From CALCMJ01 sp964475415 (GTDB lineage Bacteria > Bacteroidota > Bacteroidia > Chitinophagales > Saprospiraceae): a stretch of DNA of 22,758 nucleotides. The translations under genes and the position numbers were made by a program. Every line of letters begins with the position of its first letter. Within the stretch, counting starts at the first letter, position 1. Below are positions 1 to 11,034 of this stretch, piece after piece. The stretch is from assembly GCA_964475415.1 (NCBI GenBank), contig CAYYWZ010000063.1, positions 1 through 22,758 of the forward strand, given 5' to 3'. The notes beneath the pieces are model-generated. The model had not been told where the DNA came from. It saw only the letters and a program-made list of their open reading frames with translations, and did not search any database.

Positions 1-3000
1 CTGGAGGTGCACAGAACTTATAGTATCCATCATCTGATGGTGTGCCTGGCTTGTGGTCTGTGAATTCAAAATCCCATAATGTATATCCTGATCCATCATT
101 ACTTAGACGATATAGGTTTACTTTAAGACCATTTATACCATTCTCTGTTTCATCATAAATATCATCTTCATCATTGTCATACCATACTAGATCTCCTATA
201 GGTACGCACTTATATAAACCACCATCGAATGCTGTAATTTCACAAGACGCCGGAGCAATGTTTATTAAGTTTGTTGTACCTGGTCCAAAGAAATTTGTAA
301 AATCAGAATCTATAGTATTGTCTGTTCCTTCGCTAGGAAACGTTATTTCAAAATCTGAAGGAATAATCATTTTGACATAATAATCACCAGGTATAATATT
401 CTCTATAATGTACATACCGTCTGCATCAGTTACAACAGCTTTTACAAAATTACCCATGGCATCGAGCAGTTGTATTGATACATTTGCAAGACCTTCTTCT
501 CCTGGATCTTGGATACCATTTCCATTACAATCATTCCAAATAAAATCTCCTAGCTTTCCTAACAAAGGAATCGGTGTAGGATCATCCGGTGTACTCATGT
601 CACCTGGTTCACCTGGATTTGTTCCTTCGAAGTCAGTTCCACTATCTGAGTCATCATCTACCGTTGTTGTCTCATTAGAATTCGGATCTGTATAATCTCC
701 CGTAGCTGTAGCAAGATTATATATTGTATCCGGAATGGCTACACCTACATCGTCTGAAGCATCTAGCTCTATCCTTATCTGAATATATATTTCTTCATTA
801 GGTTGAATTACGCCTGTCCTATCAAAAATTTCGGCATCCATCAATCCTCCATCGAAACTAGGATTAAGACCGCCAGGCATCATTGCCGTTGTAGAAGGTG
901 TAATAAATGGATATGTACCATCATAAACGATAGACTCAAACAATCCTCCGAAACCATCTGGAATCGGTGTGGTCATATCATCTATCAAACTGAGATTATC
1001 CAGAGGAACATTACCAATATTCTTAACGGCAATTTCCATCACTATATCGAAATGTCCATTTTCACCACTATTAGCTGGTAGGTATTCTATTAGATTTTTT
1101 ACCGTTGCAATAAGGGGAACTCGTATTTCTGTAGGATCATCTGTTGTTCCCTCATCGCCAGGTTCTCCAGGATTTGTATCATCTGGCATGGTTCCACTAT
1201 CAGATTCGTCAGTAACATCTGGCTCACCTGTAATCGGATCATTTACCTCATTCCCTGAACCATCTACGGGTGTACCACTTACAACAGCTTGGTTTTCCAG
1301 TGGATCAGGTGTCCCTGGGGCATTAGGATCTATTTCTACTACAATCTGGATGGTAAAGAATTCATCTCTCATCAAGAAGCCATCAAAGCCTATAAACATA
1401 TCTAAGTCTGGCGTTGCTCCAGTATAAGCAGTATTAACGGTAGGCAACATTGTAGCTGTTCCCGCTCCCAATACTGGAATCCCCAAGACCTGCACAAAAG
1501 CCGGTCCAAATTCTGAAACTATATCATCCATTAAACTTATATTCTTAATATCTGTATTTCCAATATTCGTTATCTGGAAATCTATTGTCAGATCCACGTT
1601 TCCAATAACTCCGGACGCTGCAGGCTGTATATCAGCGATATCCTTCACAAGATCTACTGCAGGAACTAGAGGTATGGGTGCACAAGCATCATCCGATTCT
1701 TCTGGTACTGCATCAGATACTCCTGCACAGTTCAATAAACCTGTACCCGCTTCTCCTGCTACAAGATCACAATTCTCGCTCTCTTCTGTAACTTGGTTTA
1801 AGTCTATTGTAAATACAACATCAATCTGCCAATTCTCTATTCCAGAAATGTCAATCATTTCATTGTCTGTCAATAAATAGTCTGAAGTTCCATCAAAAGC
1901 AGCCGTATTATCCATACCAGATAAGGTTTCTACTCCTCCACCAATATAGAAAGCGTCTACACTAACTATATTTGCTCCTGCACCAAACTTAAGCGTATCA
2001 TTTAGATCGTAGAAAGCTTTGTTATCTCCCGTATTTTCCACCATCACATTGTAACTAATAGTATACTCAAACGGATTACCTGTCCATGTGACTGGACTGG
2101 AAATCAACTTTGTTACATCTACAGAAAGTATAGGAATCGTAGTGCATACATCTACGGATTCTTCTGGCACACCATCTGACACACCAGCGCAATTCAATAA
2201 ACCCGTACCTGTCTCTCCAGCATCTAAATTGCAATCACTACTGCTCATCGTAGTACTTAATGGATCAACAGTAAAAATTACTGCTACTTCCCATTCTTCA
2301 AAAGCATCTACTTCTAACATCTCATCATCAACTAATAAGAAATTACTAGTACCGTTAAACGAGGCTGTATTATCAAGACCAGAATTTGTCTCCATACCAC
2401 CTGCTAAGTAGATAGCATTGACATCTATTATAGTGGCGCCAACTCCAAACTTCAAGGTGTCAGCAAGATCATAAAAAGCTTTTGCATTACCTGTACTACT
2501 TACCGTTATCAGATATTTAATTTCAAACTCATTAACGTTACCTGTTGGTAATGGCTCTTGGGTAATTGTTTTGAAAATTTCTACTGCCGGCATTGGTAAT
2601 GGTTCGCATACATCTGCTGTATCATCCGGAANNNNNNNNNNNNNNNNNNNNNNNNNNNNNNNNNNNNNNNNNNNNNNNNNNNNNNNNNNNNNNNNNNNNN
2701 NNNNNNNNNNNNNNNNNNNNNNNNNNNNNNNCTCGTTATCGCTTTACTGATTTCTACTGCTGGCATTGGTAATGGTTCGCATACATTATCAGATGCAGTG
2801 GGAACACCATCACTTACAGCAGCACAGTTTAGTAAACCTGTTCCACTCTCTCCCATATCGAGACTACAATCTGTAGAACCTGCTATTATCATTTCCACAT
2901 CTACCGTGAATATCACTTCTATCTCCCATACTTCCACAGCATCTAACTCTATCATCTCGTTATCACTGATTAGAAAATTAGACACACCATCATAAGTAGC

Positions 3001-6000
3001 TGAGTTATCAATCCCACTTTGATCCTCTGTTCCACCTCCAATATAACTAACTACAGTGTTTTCTACCGTAGCACCTTGTCCATACTTAAGCGTATCTGTA
3101 AGGTCGTAGAATGCTTTTGCATTACCTGTATTGGAAATCGTAATTGCATATGTTATACTGAACTCATTTGGATTCCCTGTTGGAGCAGCAGAACTGCTTA
3201 TTGCTTTAGATATAGAAACTGCTGGTGAGGGAATCGGTTCACATGCATCATCTGTCGCCGTAGGCACATCTCCACTTACTGTAGCACAGTTCAACAAACC
3301 AGTAACAAATTCTCCGGTTTCTAATGTACAGTTACTACTTTCTCCGGTTAACATTTCAGGGTCTACAATATATTGAACCTCTACCAACCACTCTTCTACT
3401 GCTCCTATTTCTATCATCTCATTATCACTAATCAAATAGTTTGCCTCCCCATCAAAAGAAGCTGAATTATCTATGCCGCTTTGATTCTCTGTCCCACCTC
3501 CTAAGTAGGTAGCACTAGAACTTAAAACAGTTGCACCTGCTCCAAATTTTAAGGTATCTGATAAATCATAAAATGCTTTTGCATCTCCTATATTACTCAC
3601 CGTAATTGTATAGCTTATATCAAATACGTTTGGATCACCCGCTGGTGACGAACTAGAAGTTATGGTTTTAGAAACTGCTACTGCAGGCATTGGTACAGGC
3701 TCGCAGGCATTATCCATAGCAACGGGCACATCTCCACTTACAACTGCACAATTAAGCAATCCTGTAGCCATCTCTCCTGACTCTAAAATACAGTTACTAC
3801 TTTCCCCCGTCAGCATAGTAGGATCGACTATAAACGTAACAGATACTGTCCACGATTCTGAAGCGCCTAATGCTAGCATCTCGTCATCAACGATTAGATG
3901 ATTTGTAGTACCATCAAAACTAGGACTATTATCAACTCCTGTAGATGTCTCTGTTCCTAGAGGTATATATTGTATAGCAGCATCTGTAACAGTTGTACCG
4001 TCTCCAAATTTGATTGTATCACTCAGATCATAAAATGCCACTTCATCTCCTGTATTTGTAGTAACAATTGTATATTCTATAATAAACTCATTCGGATTAC
4101 CAGTAGGTAATGCTGAGTTGGTGATTGTCTTAGAAACACTTACTGCTGGCATTGCTAAAGGTTCACATGCATCATCGCTTGCTGAAGGAACGCCATCCCC
4201 TACTGCCGCACAATTTAGTAACCCAGTTCCTGTCTCTCCTGCATCCAAGATACAATCTCTGCTTGTAGGAGTTGAAGTCATTAAATCTATAATGTAAATT
4301 ACTGATATCAGCCACTCTTCTTCCGCTCCTGCCTCTATCATTTCGTCATCACTTAATAGATAATTAGCGACACCATCAAAACTTCCTGTGTTATCTATCC
4401 CACTTAAATTTTCTATTCCTCCACCGATGTAACTAGCTACTGCAGATACGATATTCGCTCCAGTACCATATTTTAATGTATCTGTCAAATCATAAAATGC
4501 TTTTGCTTCACTTGTATTACTTATCGTAATCGTGTATTCGATGGCAAACTCATTAGGATTTCCCGTTGGTGTAGAAGAAGATGATATAATCTTATCTATA
4601 GAAACCGATGGAACTGGTATCGGTGCACATGCATCATCAGTAGCATCTGGAACGCCATCTCCTACAGCGGCACAGTTTAATAACCCCGAGACTGTTTCGC
4701 CTGTTTCTAATTGACAATTACCACTTCCTTCAGTAATTGCTTGAGGATCTACAACAAACACAACCGTAACAATCCAATCTTCTACTGCACCTGCCTCTAT
4801 CATTTCGTCATCACTAATTAAATAATTCGCTATACCATCAAATGAGCTTGTATTGTCAACTCCAGAGAATGTCTCCATTCCAACAGGCATATGAAAAGCG
4901 TTAGCCATCATTACAGTGGCACCTTGTCCAAACTTCAGCGTATCTGTAAGATCATAAAAGGCTTTCGTCTCACTTGTATTCTCTATCGTTATTGTATATT
5001 CTATTGAAAATTCATTTGGATTACCTGTTGGTGTTGGTGCAACTGTAACAGTTTTACTCAAAGACACAGATGGAACTGGTATTGGTTCACATGCATCATC
5101 TGTTGCATCTGGCACACCATCACTTACTGCTGCACAGTTTAATAACCCTGTAACTGTTTCACCTGATTCTAAAACACAATTTCCACTGCCACCAGTAATC
5201 ATTTCTGGAACAACTATGAATGTTACTGTTACAATCCAACTTTCAGATGCTCCTACTTCTATCATCTCATCATCACTTATCAAGAAATCCGAAGTACCAT
5301 CGAAAGAGGCAGTGTTATCTATTCCTGATTGTGTCTCTGTTCCTGCAGGAAGGTAGGTTGCAATAGCATTTACAACTGTTGCTCCAGATCCATATTTCAA
5401 TGTATCTGTCAGATCATAAAACGCCTTAGAATTGCCAGTATTCTCAATCGTTACAGTATATTCTATTGAGAATTCATTAAGATTTCCTGTTGGTGCTGCC
5501 GAACTAGATATTATTTTACTAATTGAAAGAGATGGTAATGGAATAGGTTCGCAAGCATCGGCTGTATCTTCTGGCACACCGTTTCCAACTGCTGCACAAT
5601 TCAATAAACCCGTTTCTGTTTCGCCACTATCTATTGTACAGTCGGCACTTGTACTTGTTACTGTGCTAGGATCTACTGTAAATACTACGGTTACTGTCCA
5701 GTCTTCTGTCGCTCCCGCTGCTATCATCTCATCTGCTCCTAGTCCATAATTCGCTTGTCCGTCATACGTTCCTGTGTTATCTGTTCCACTCTGCATCTCT
5801 GATCCGCCTCCTACATACATGCCTGTGGCCGATACAACGGTCGCGCCTGCTCCGTATTTTAGAGTATCTGTCAAATCGTAAAACGCTACGACTGTTCCTG
5901 TGTTTTCTATTGTTATCGTATATTCTATAGTAAACTCATTGGGATTGCCCGTAGATGCTGGAGAGCTCGTCACTGATTTACTGATCGCTACCTCTGGTAA

Positions 6001-8315
6001 TGGAATAGGTTCGCAAGCATCGGCTGTATCTTCTGGCACACCGTTTCCANNNNNNNNNNNNNNNNNNNNNNNNNNNNNNNNNNNNNNNNNNNNNNNNNNN
6101 NNNNNNNNNNNNNNNNNNNNNNNNNNNNNNNNNNNNNNNNNNNNNNNNNGGCCGATACAACGGTCGCGCCTGCTCCGTATTTTAGAGTATCTGTCAAATC
6201 GTAACTACCTGTAGCAGTACCATTATTCGTAACTGATATTGTATACTCTATAGAAAATTCATTAGGATTACCTGTTGGCGCAGGAGAACTTGTCACCTCT
6301 TTTTCTACTGTCACATCTGCGAAAGCAATTATAACTTCACACATGTTTGTACAATTATTACTGTCTACAATAGAAACACTATAAGTACCCACCGCTAAAT
6401 TCTGAATCATAATATTTAATCCATTAGTAGCAGTACCTGATGTAATAACAGTTCCTCCAATATCCGTTACCTCATAATCATATGTACTATTAGATCCTGT
6501 AATATTAAAATCAAAAGCTCCATCTTCTTCATTAGGACCTGTTGCATCACTAGAACTTGTAACATCACATATCGGTAAAGGATTAACTGCTACGGTAATA
6601 CAACACGAAGAAACGCACCCGTCAGTCGTGGTCAATGTTACACAATAATCACCTGCATCAGCAAGTGTTGCTGAAGAGACAGAATAAGTTGAATTAGTTC
6701 CTGCATCTGTATTTGGGTCTTCCCAACTATAAGTATATGCTAATCCCGGCTCTGTAACTACCTCAATAAGGAGCTCTTCTCCAACACATACTTCTAAAGG
6801 CCCTTCAATAACGCAATCATCTAACTGAAGAGTAATTTGTTGTTCTTCTGCTACAAAAGCAAACCACCATGTATTTAAGGTATTGAAATTTCCATAACCT
6901 GGATCGGTACCACCAAAACAAGCAACGAAATTATCCCAGGTTCTACATCCCGCTGTTTGACAAACACACCCTGCTGTCCCATCATTAGGCTGTCCAGTCC
7001 CAGATGTTGAATTTATTGTTGAATCATCCCAATATAATTGGTTATTCGTAGGACAACCAGCAGGTCTTACTGTTTCTATACAAAAACCTTCTGTCAAATA
7101 TTCTACATCAAATGCAGAATAATGTTGGATTCCTTGAGTAAACTGAAAGACTGCAGTAACGGCTTCACCAGGTCCAAAAAGAGAATCATCTCCTTTAACT
7201 CCATCCCAAACTATACATTGATCTCCTGCTGTAGATAGTGATTCTACAAAAAGAACATCTGCAGTACCTACATCAAATATTCCATTTCCATTAAAATCTA
7301 ATATAATCTCTAGTTCACCTGGCTGCGTCAAATTAAAATTTATACAATATCCTCCAGGAGCGCATGTCAAACCTATAACTGTAATATCTCCACATTCCCC
7401 GTCTGGAAAACATGTCGGATCTGGAGGAGAGAGAAATATTTTATGCTCTGCTGCATTGCCAGTCGCATTAGCATTTTCAACTGACATTCTATCCATTGCA
7501 TTTACCCCTGAAGTTCCTGGACCTACAGTATTAAAAGCTACATTAAACGTCAAACCTCTCAATCCTGAATCTTGAAAATCTATTCTACTTACAAAACCAT
7601 CTGTTGTGTAACTATAAAGTGCACCATTAAAAGGTCTCTGAAAGAAATTACAAATATCTCCAGCTGCTAATCCATCAGGTGGTGTTCTGAAAGACCAGTT
7701 TTGCGAATTAACTCTTCCTGGCTCCACAGTATTTGTATTAGGATTTCCAACCGTAAAGTCCCAAAGCGGAATATATTGTGTGCCACCGTCATCAAACTCT
7801 ACCCAGTACTCGCCTGGTGTAGGTGGACAATACTTATAGATTTCATTACCATTAATATCTGTTGTTGTTACTGCATAACCTCCAGCCACACCTAGTTCCA
7901 AAGGTCCACCTGCTTCTCCCCAAGAAGAAACATTTTGATTTCCTTGATTTACAGTAAAAGGACCATGTACGACTCCGCCTGCATTGTTTACTATTCTAAA
8001 ATCATAATCATCAAGAAAGTTTGTATTTACACTACTTGTTGATCCAGCAGATAAGCCTAGGTATATACACTCACCTGCTTTTACAGTTATCGAGATACCA
8101 CTTGTTGTGGAAGCTGAACCGTAGGCAGCAAAATTTCCAAATCCATCATCATCTACGTTAAGCCATATCACATCTGTAGCAGATGGAGCAGCTTGTTGTA
8201 AGCCCTCCGATCTAAGTTGATGGGGATTTACTATACCTATCAATCCAAATAATAATAATAATTTGGATATAGCAAATCTTTTCCTAATCTTACTAAAGCA
8301 AGTGTCATTATTCAT
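1..8315 (-). CDS. Giant secreted multi-domain repeat protein (adhesin-like), N-terminal part; 3' end beyond window
   Basis: Starts with ATG at 8313-8315 and reads towards position 1 without reaching a stop. Residues 1-37 form a signal peptide (basic KIRKR, then hydrophobic LLLLFGLIGIV). A Cys-rich N-terminal region without a family I recognise runs to about residue 500; an Ig/PKD-like module (VCVGEELLIEV ... GDYCVTL) covers about 500-580, and an SprB-like module (GAFDFNITGS ... GTYSVSIVDSNNCT) about 580-663. Then come eleven visible 154-residue DUF11-like units, two longer (~182-residue) divergent units ending in DSDSGT...NPGEPGD...DDPT, one SdrD-B-like domain (GDFIWNDCNGNGIQDPGEEG) and the start of a second (GDLVWYDND). 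The apparent ORF breaks at 5988 and 2581 come from the two 100-N gaps, which are not multiples of three; the frame is otherwise continuous. The role is inferred: a cell-surface or adhesion/gliding-type protein. A type IX secretion C-terminal signal would be expected but lies outside the window. Confidence 0.85.
2632..2731. other. Assembly gap (100 N) inside the repeat array
   Basis: Exactly 100 N, the usual placeholder for a gap of unknown size. The left flank (about 2578-2611) and the sequence at about 2750-2783 are near-identical repeat DNA (ggcattggtaatggttcgc in both). The reading frame shifts across the gap as written. Filling one 462-bp unit would need 389 nt, which restores the frame (389 and the required length are both 2 modulo 3). 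Confidence 0.97.
6050..6149. other. Assembly gap (100 N) inside the first repeat unit
   Basis: Exactly 100 N. The 54 nt to the left (about 5995-6049) are identical to 5533-5586, and the 55 nt to the right (6150-6204) are identical to 5827-5881, so the gap is bordered by two pieces of the neighbouring repeat unit. One unit of the normal length would need 239 nt here, which also restores the reading frame between the two flanking coding pieces. The assembler probably collapsed a nearly identical repeat. Confidence 0.97.
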
Positions 8316-8620
8316 TTTGTCCGTATTAAGAAGAGTTACAATGGCTTAAAAAGCACGTGAAAGTTTTTGGTCAAAAATTTTAAATTTAGATCATTAAAAT
8401 TCCTGCAATTCATTATTTATTATTGAATTTACGATTTTTAGACAGAAAAAAAATCAAATGTTAAATAGTTAACATTTAGAAAAAAATAATATATGAGATA
8501 AAAAAATGTATAACATACATGATACTTATCTCTTAAGCGAGTTTTTATATCTTTTACAACCTTTTTATTTTTTTGTCCTACTAGAAAATAATTACATTAA
8601 ATGAATAAATGTATACTATA
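8316..8620. other. AT-rich intergenic region between pheA and the repeat-protein gene
   Basis: 305 nt without a gene. It must hold the end of the pheA transcript and the promoter of the downstream minus-strand surface-protein gene. I find no exact TAnnTTTG box on the minus strand. The only clear structure is the hairpin at 8456-8477 followed by a T-run on the minus strand. Confidence 0.6.
8444..8477 (-). terminator. Possible Rho-independent terminator after pheA
   Basis: A perfect 9-bp inverted repeat (AAATGTTAA at 8456-8464, loop ATAG, TTAACATTT at 8469-8477). Read on the minus strand it is followed at once by GATTTTTTTTC, a run of eight T. Hairpin plus T-run fits a terminator for the pheA transcript, whose stop lies about 145 nt upstream. 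The stem is almost all A/T and so weak; it could instead be a protein-binding palindrome upstream of the surface-protein gene. Confidence 0.45.
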
Positions 8621-9451
8621 TTACATTTTGTTAAAGGACTTATAAACACCTAAGACTTGTAACTCCAAAGTAGTTTTTTGTAAAAGTAAGATGGTTTTCT
8701 CGTAATCAGCATTAGAAGAGAATTCTAAATCTAAATGAAAAAAGTAGCTATCCCGACATCCAGAAATGGGATAAGATTGTAATTTACTCAGGTCTACATT
8801 GTTCTCATAAATAATTTGTAAAGCCTTCAATAAACTGCCTTTAGTATTACTAACCCTCAGATAAATAGATGCTTTATCAAAAACTCCAACAGGAATAGCT
8901 TGCTCACTTCTTTGAATAATAAAAAATCTAGTCTCATTATTTTGACTTGTTTCTATATTTCTTTCTAATATTTCTAACTGATATAGGTCTGCCGCCGCTG
9001 CACTAGAAATACTTGCTATACCTCTTTTTACTTCCTGACTTATTAATAGTGCACTCAGTGCAGTATCTTTAGACTCTACAATCTTAATATGAGGATAGCT
9101 TTGCAAAAATTGCAAGCACTGATTGATCGCCATTGGATGAGAATGCACCTCTCTAATATTTTCTATTTTCTGATTAGGCAAGGCCATCAGGTTATGATGT
9201 ATCGGTAAGTAGATCTCCCCCACTATTCTAAAATGCTGTTCTCTAAGTATTCTATAATTCTGAAGTATACTGCCTGCAATATTATTTTCTATAGCCATAA
9301 TCCCAAAGTCGATAGTATGGTCTTTGTTTAGTTTATCAGCTAGCTTTTTAAAAGTCAAGGCAGGAATAAATTCTATATATTTTTCATCGAAATATAATCC
9401 AGCGGCCTCTTGATGGAAACAACCTGGATAACCTTGCATTACAACTTTCAT
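8621..9451 (-). CDS. pheA: Prephenate dehydratase
   Basis: A 276-residue cytosolic enzyme converting prephenate to phenylpyruvate in phenylalanine synthesis. The catalytic periplasmic-binding-like fold covers about residues 1-180, with GYPGCFHQEAA near the N-terminus, IENNIAGSI at 54-62 (the usual PxENSxxGS region) and the catalytic TRF at 174-176. A C-terminal ACT domain follows (KGSLLKALQIIYENNVDLSKLQSYPI), where phenylalanine normally gives feedback inhibition; the common ESRP motif is replaced by QSYP. No chorismate mutase domain is present, so it is monofunctional. I chose ATG 9449-9451 because it gives the family N-terminus and lies 10 nt after the stop of the upstream gene; an ATG at 9550 would overlap that gene by 89 nt and add 33 unrelated residues. 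Confidence 0.92.
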   Translation of the reverse strand: MKVVMQGYPGCFHQEAAGLYFDEKYIEFIPALTFKKLADKLNKDHTIDFGIMAIENNIAGSILQNYRILREQHFRIVGEIYLPIHHNLMALPNQKIENIREVHSHPMAINQCLQFLQSYPHIKIVESKDTALSALLISQEVKRGIASISSAAAADLYQLEILERNIETSQNNETRFFIIQRSEQAIPVGVFDKASIYLRVSNTKGSLLKALQIIYENNVDLSKLQSYPISGCRDSYFFHLDLEFSSNADYEKTILLLQKTTLELQVLGVYKSFNKM

Positions 9452-9461
9452 TCCTAAAGTT

Positions 9462-11009
9462 TTACTTGATACTAATTTTCTTTTTTTGTAAAATAATATC
9501 TTGTATAGATTTACCTTGGATCTTAGACTCGAGCCAACTAATAATATCAAAATAGAAAAAAGCTCTTTGCTGATATTTGTCTTGAGATATAAGTATTAGT
9601 TTATCTCTAAGTCTACTGAACTCCATAGACATATCCTTAGGTCGCATCTGAGTTGTTCTTTTTAAAAATTTTAAAATCTCTAGTTGCATAGCTTCATGCT
9701 CCTTTATTTTTGACAGGAACCTTATCATTGACTTTACTTGATAATTGACATGTTCTTCATTTCCTAAATCAAAATGTGCCACCAAGTTTAAGATTCTAGC
9801 ATAGCACTGAATATCTTCTCTCAACTCTGGAAGATACCTATTCGTTATTTTATTAAGATAATCTATTGCCTTCTCTAAGTCACCGCTACCGAAATATACA
9901 CAGGCAATTTTGTAAAAGAATACTAAGTTTCTGTTGCTATCCCAGTTAAAGGTATTCCTATCTAGTAAGGTTTCTAGATCTGCTATAGACGCTACACCTT
10001 GCTTATAATCGGCCGTAAGGAATATTTTATTAAGTAGATGTATGTTAGTATATAGATACCATAATGATATTTCGTTTGCAGTAACATTTTTTTTATTCTC
10101 TATGTCAAAATTTTGTAACTCTGTAAAGGCTTGTATAAACCTTTCTTTTCTTTGCACCATAAAGAGAGCATTCAACAAATTATGAAGTCCCTTAAGGTAC
10201 TGAGGTGTTTCCGTCACTTCTGATCCTGGTGTATTGTGAAATAGATCCAACCACCTCTGTGCATACTTATAGTACAAACTAAAGTCATGCGTCATATTAT
10301 AGAACCAGACATAGCTCTGATAGAGATAAAGACTTTGGTAAAAATTCAAATCTCTATTGCAAAAATCTGGAAGTTTGGATTTAAAGTAACTAGCCAACTT
10401 ATTGTAATCATTGACATCCCTTACTAGACCATTTTTAAGATATCGACCATATAGGAGTAGGGACAAATTAGACAAATCATTTGTAAGTTTTAAGTCCTCT
10501 AGCAGATTACTACTTTCTCTACTTAAGTCCAAAGCACGATTTGACATACTACCTGTAATATGCTGTGATTCTATTCTCTTTTCAAAATATAGGATGGTCA
10601 GAATTAGGGTTTCATAATTTATATCTATAGATAGTTTTTTTGCTTTTTCTAGAATCTCTAGACAGGCACGGTACATTCCCTTATCATACAATATCTTAGC
10701 ATAATCTATGTGTTCTCTAACTTTTATTTCCTCTACTTTCTTAGTCTGTATTAGTCTAAGACAGGTTAATAATTGTTGATACAGATTAGCCTTGATGTTC
10801 GATAATTGAGACCGCTTTATTTTAGGAAGCTTCTTTAATATCCTATCCGCATTATATTCTTTCTCCTTATCCAGTAGATCGAATAGTTGCAAAAACAAGA
10901 TTTCCCCCTTAGGTGAATTTCGTTTTACATACAACTTAAAACTTCTCTTTTCAGCGCTAGTCATATTGCTAATAAGTTGTAAAAGAAAATCTGTTTGTTG
11001 CTTAGGCAT
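9462..11009 (-). CDS. Conserved helical (TPR-like) protein of unknown function
   Basis: 515 residues, no signal peptide and no transmembrane segment visible, so probably cytosolic. The sequence is almost entirely helix-forming, rich in Leu, Lys, Tyr and Asp, with helical-hairpin stretches that look like degenerate tetratricopeptide repeats, for example the region reading YKIACVYFGSGDLEKAIDYL at about residues 365-385. The N-terminus (MTSAEKRSFKLYVKRN) resembles that of uncharacterised Bacteroidota proteins I have seen, but I cannot name a family. It ends 10 nt before pheA and probably forms a two-gene operon with it, divergent from leuA. Whether it has any role in aromatic amino-acid metabolism cannot be told from the sequence. 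Confidence 0.8.
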   Translation of the reverse strand: MPKQQTDFLLQLISNMTSAEKRSFKLYVKRNSPKGEILFLQLFDLLDKEKEYNADRILKKLPKIKRSQLSNIKANLYQQLLTCLRLIQTKKVEEIKVREHIDYAKILYDKGMYRACLEILEKAKKLSIDINYETLILTILYFEKRIESQHITGSMSNRALDLSRESSNLLEDLKLTNDLSNLSLLLYGRYLKNGLVRDVNDYNKLASYFKSKLPDFCNRDLNFYQSLYLYQSYVWFYNMTHDFSLYYKYAQRWLDLFHNTPGSEVTETPQYLKGLHNLLNALFMVQRKERFIQAFTELQNFDIENKKNVTANEISLWYLYTNIHLLNKIFLTADYKQGVASIADLETLLDRNTFNWDSNRNLVFFYKIACVYFGSGDLEKAIDYLNKITNRYLPELREDIQCYARILNLVAHFDLGNEEHVNYQVKSMIRFLSKIKEHEAMQLEILKFLKRTTQMRPKDMSMEFSRLRDKLILISQDKYQQRAFFYFDIISWLESKIQGKSIQDIILQKKKISIK

Positions 11010-11034
11010 TGTAAATAAACATCATTTATATGTT

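Larger units (their letters stand above)
1640..6318 (-). repeat. Tandem array of 462-bp (154-aa) DUF11-like units
   Basis: The conserved (D)ACEP codons recur on the minus strand at 6008, 5546, 5084, 4622, 4160, 3698, 3236 and 2774, always exactly 462 bp apart. After the gap at 2632-2731 they recur at about 2601, 2139 and 1677, again 462 bp apart. Eleven units are visible: nine complete and two broken by N runs. Consensus landmarks in order are TGNPNEFxIEYTI, NTG/NTS, FYDLTDTLKYG, DNTxSFDG, DDEMIExGAxExW, a Cys before xLxxGE, GLLNCA and DDACEP. Three cysteines are conserved per unit. The NTG...YDLTDTL part matches the general pattern of DUF11/TIGR01451 repeats of bacterial surface proteins. 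Confidence 0.92.

Noticed and set aside
2581..2631. Stop codon and frame change that seem to end the repeat protein at 2581
   Set aside because: They appear only when the 100-N placeholder is read as real length. Downstream of the gap the repeat consensus continues in another frame without stops down to position 2.
174..5749. Many plus-strand ORFs of 60-150 codons across the repeat array
   Set aside because: They are antisense shadows of the repeat protein, recur with the 462-bp period and have low-complexity Ser/Thr/Pro/Ile composition.
1677..6008. Regularly spaced repeats as a CRISPR array
   Set aside because: The period is 462 bp, the whole unit is coding and repetitive, and there are no short identical repeats with unique spacers.
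5988..6160. Short ORFs and an apparent protein end around 5988 next to the N run
   Set aside because: Caused by reading through the gap of unknown length; both sides carry parts of the same repeat unit.
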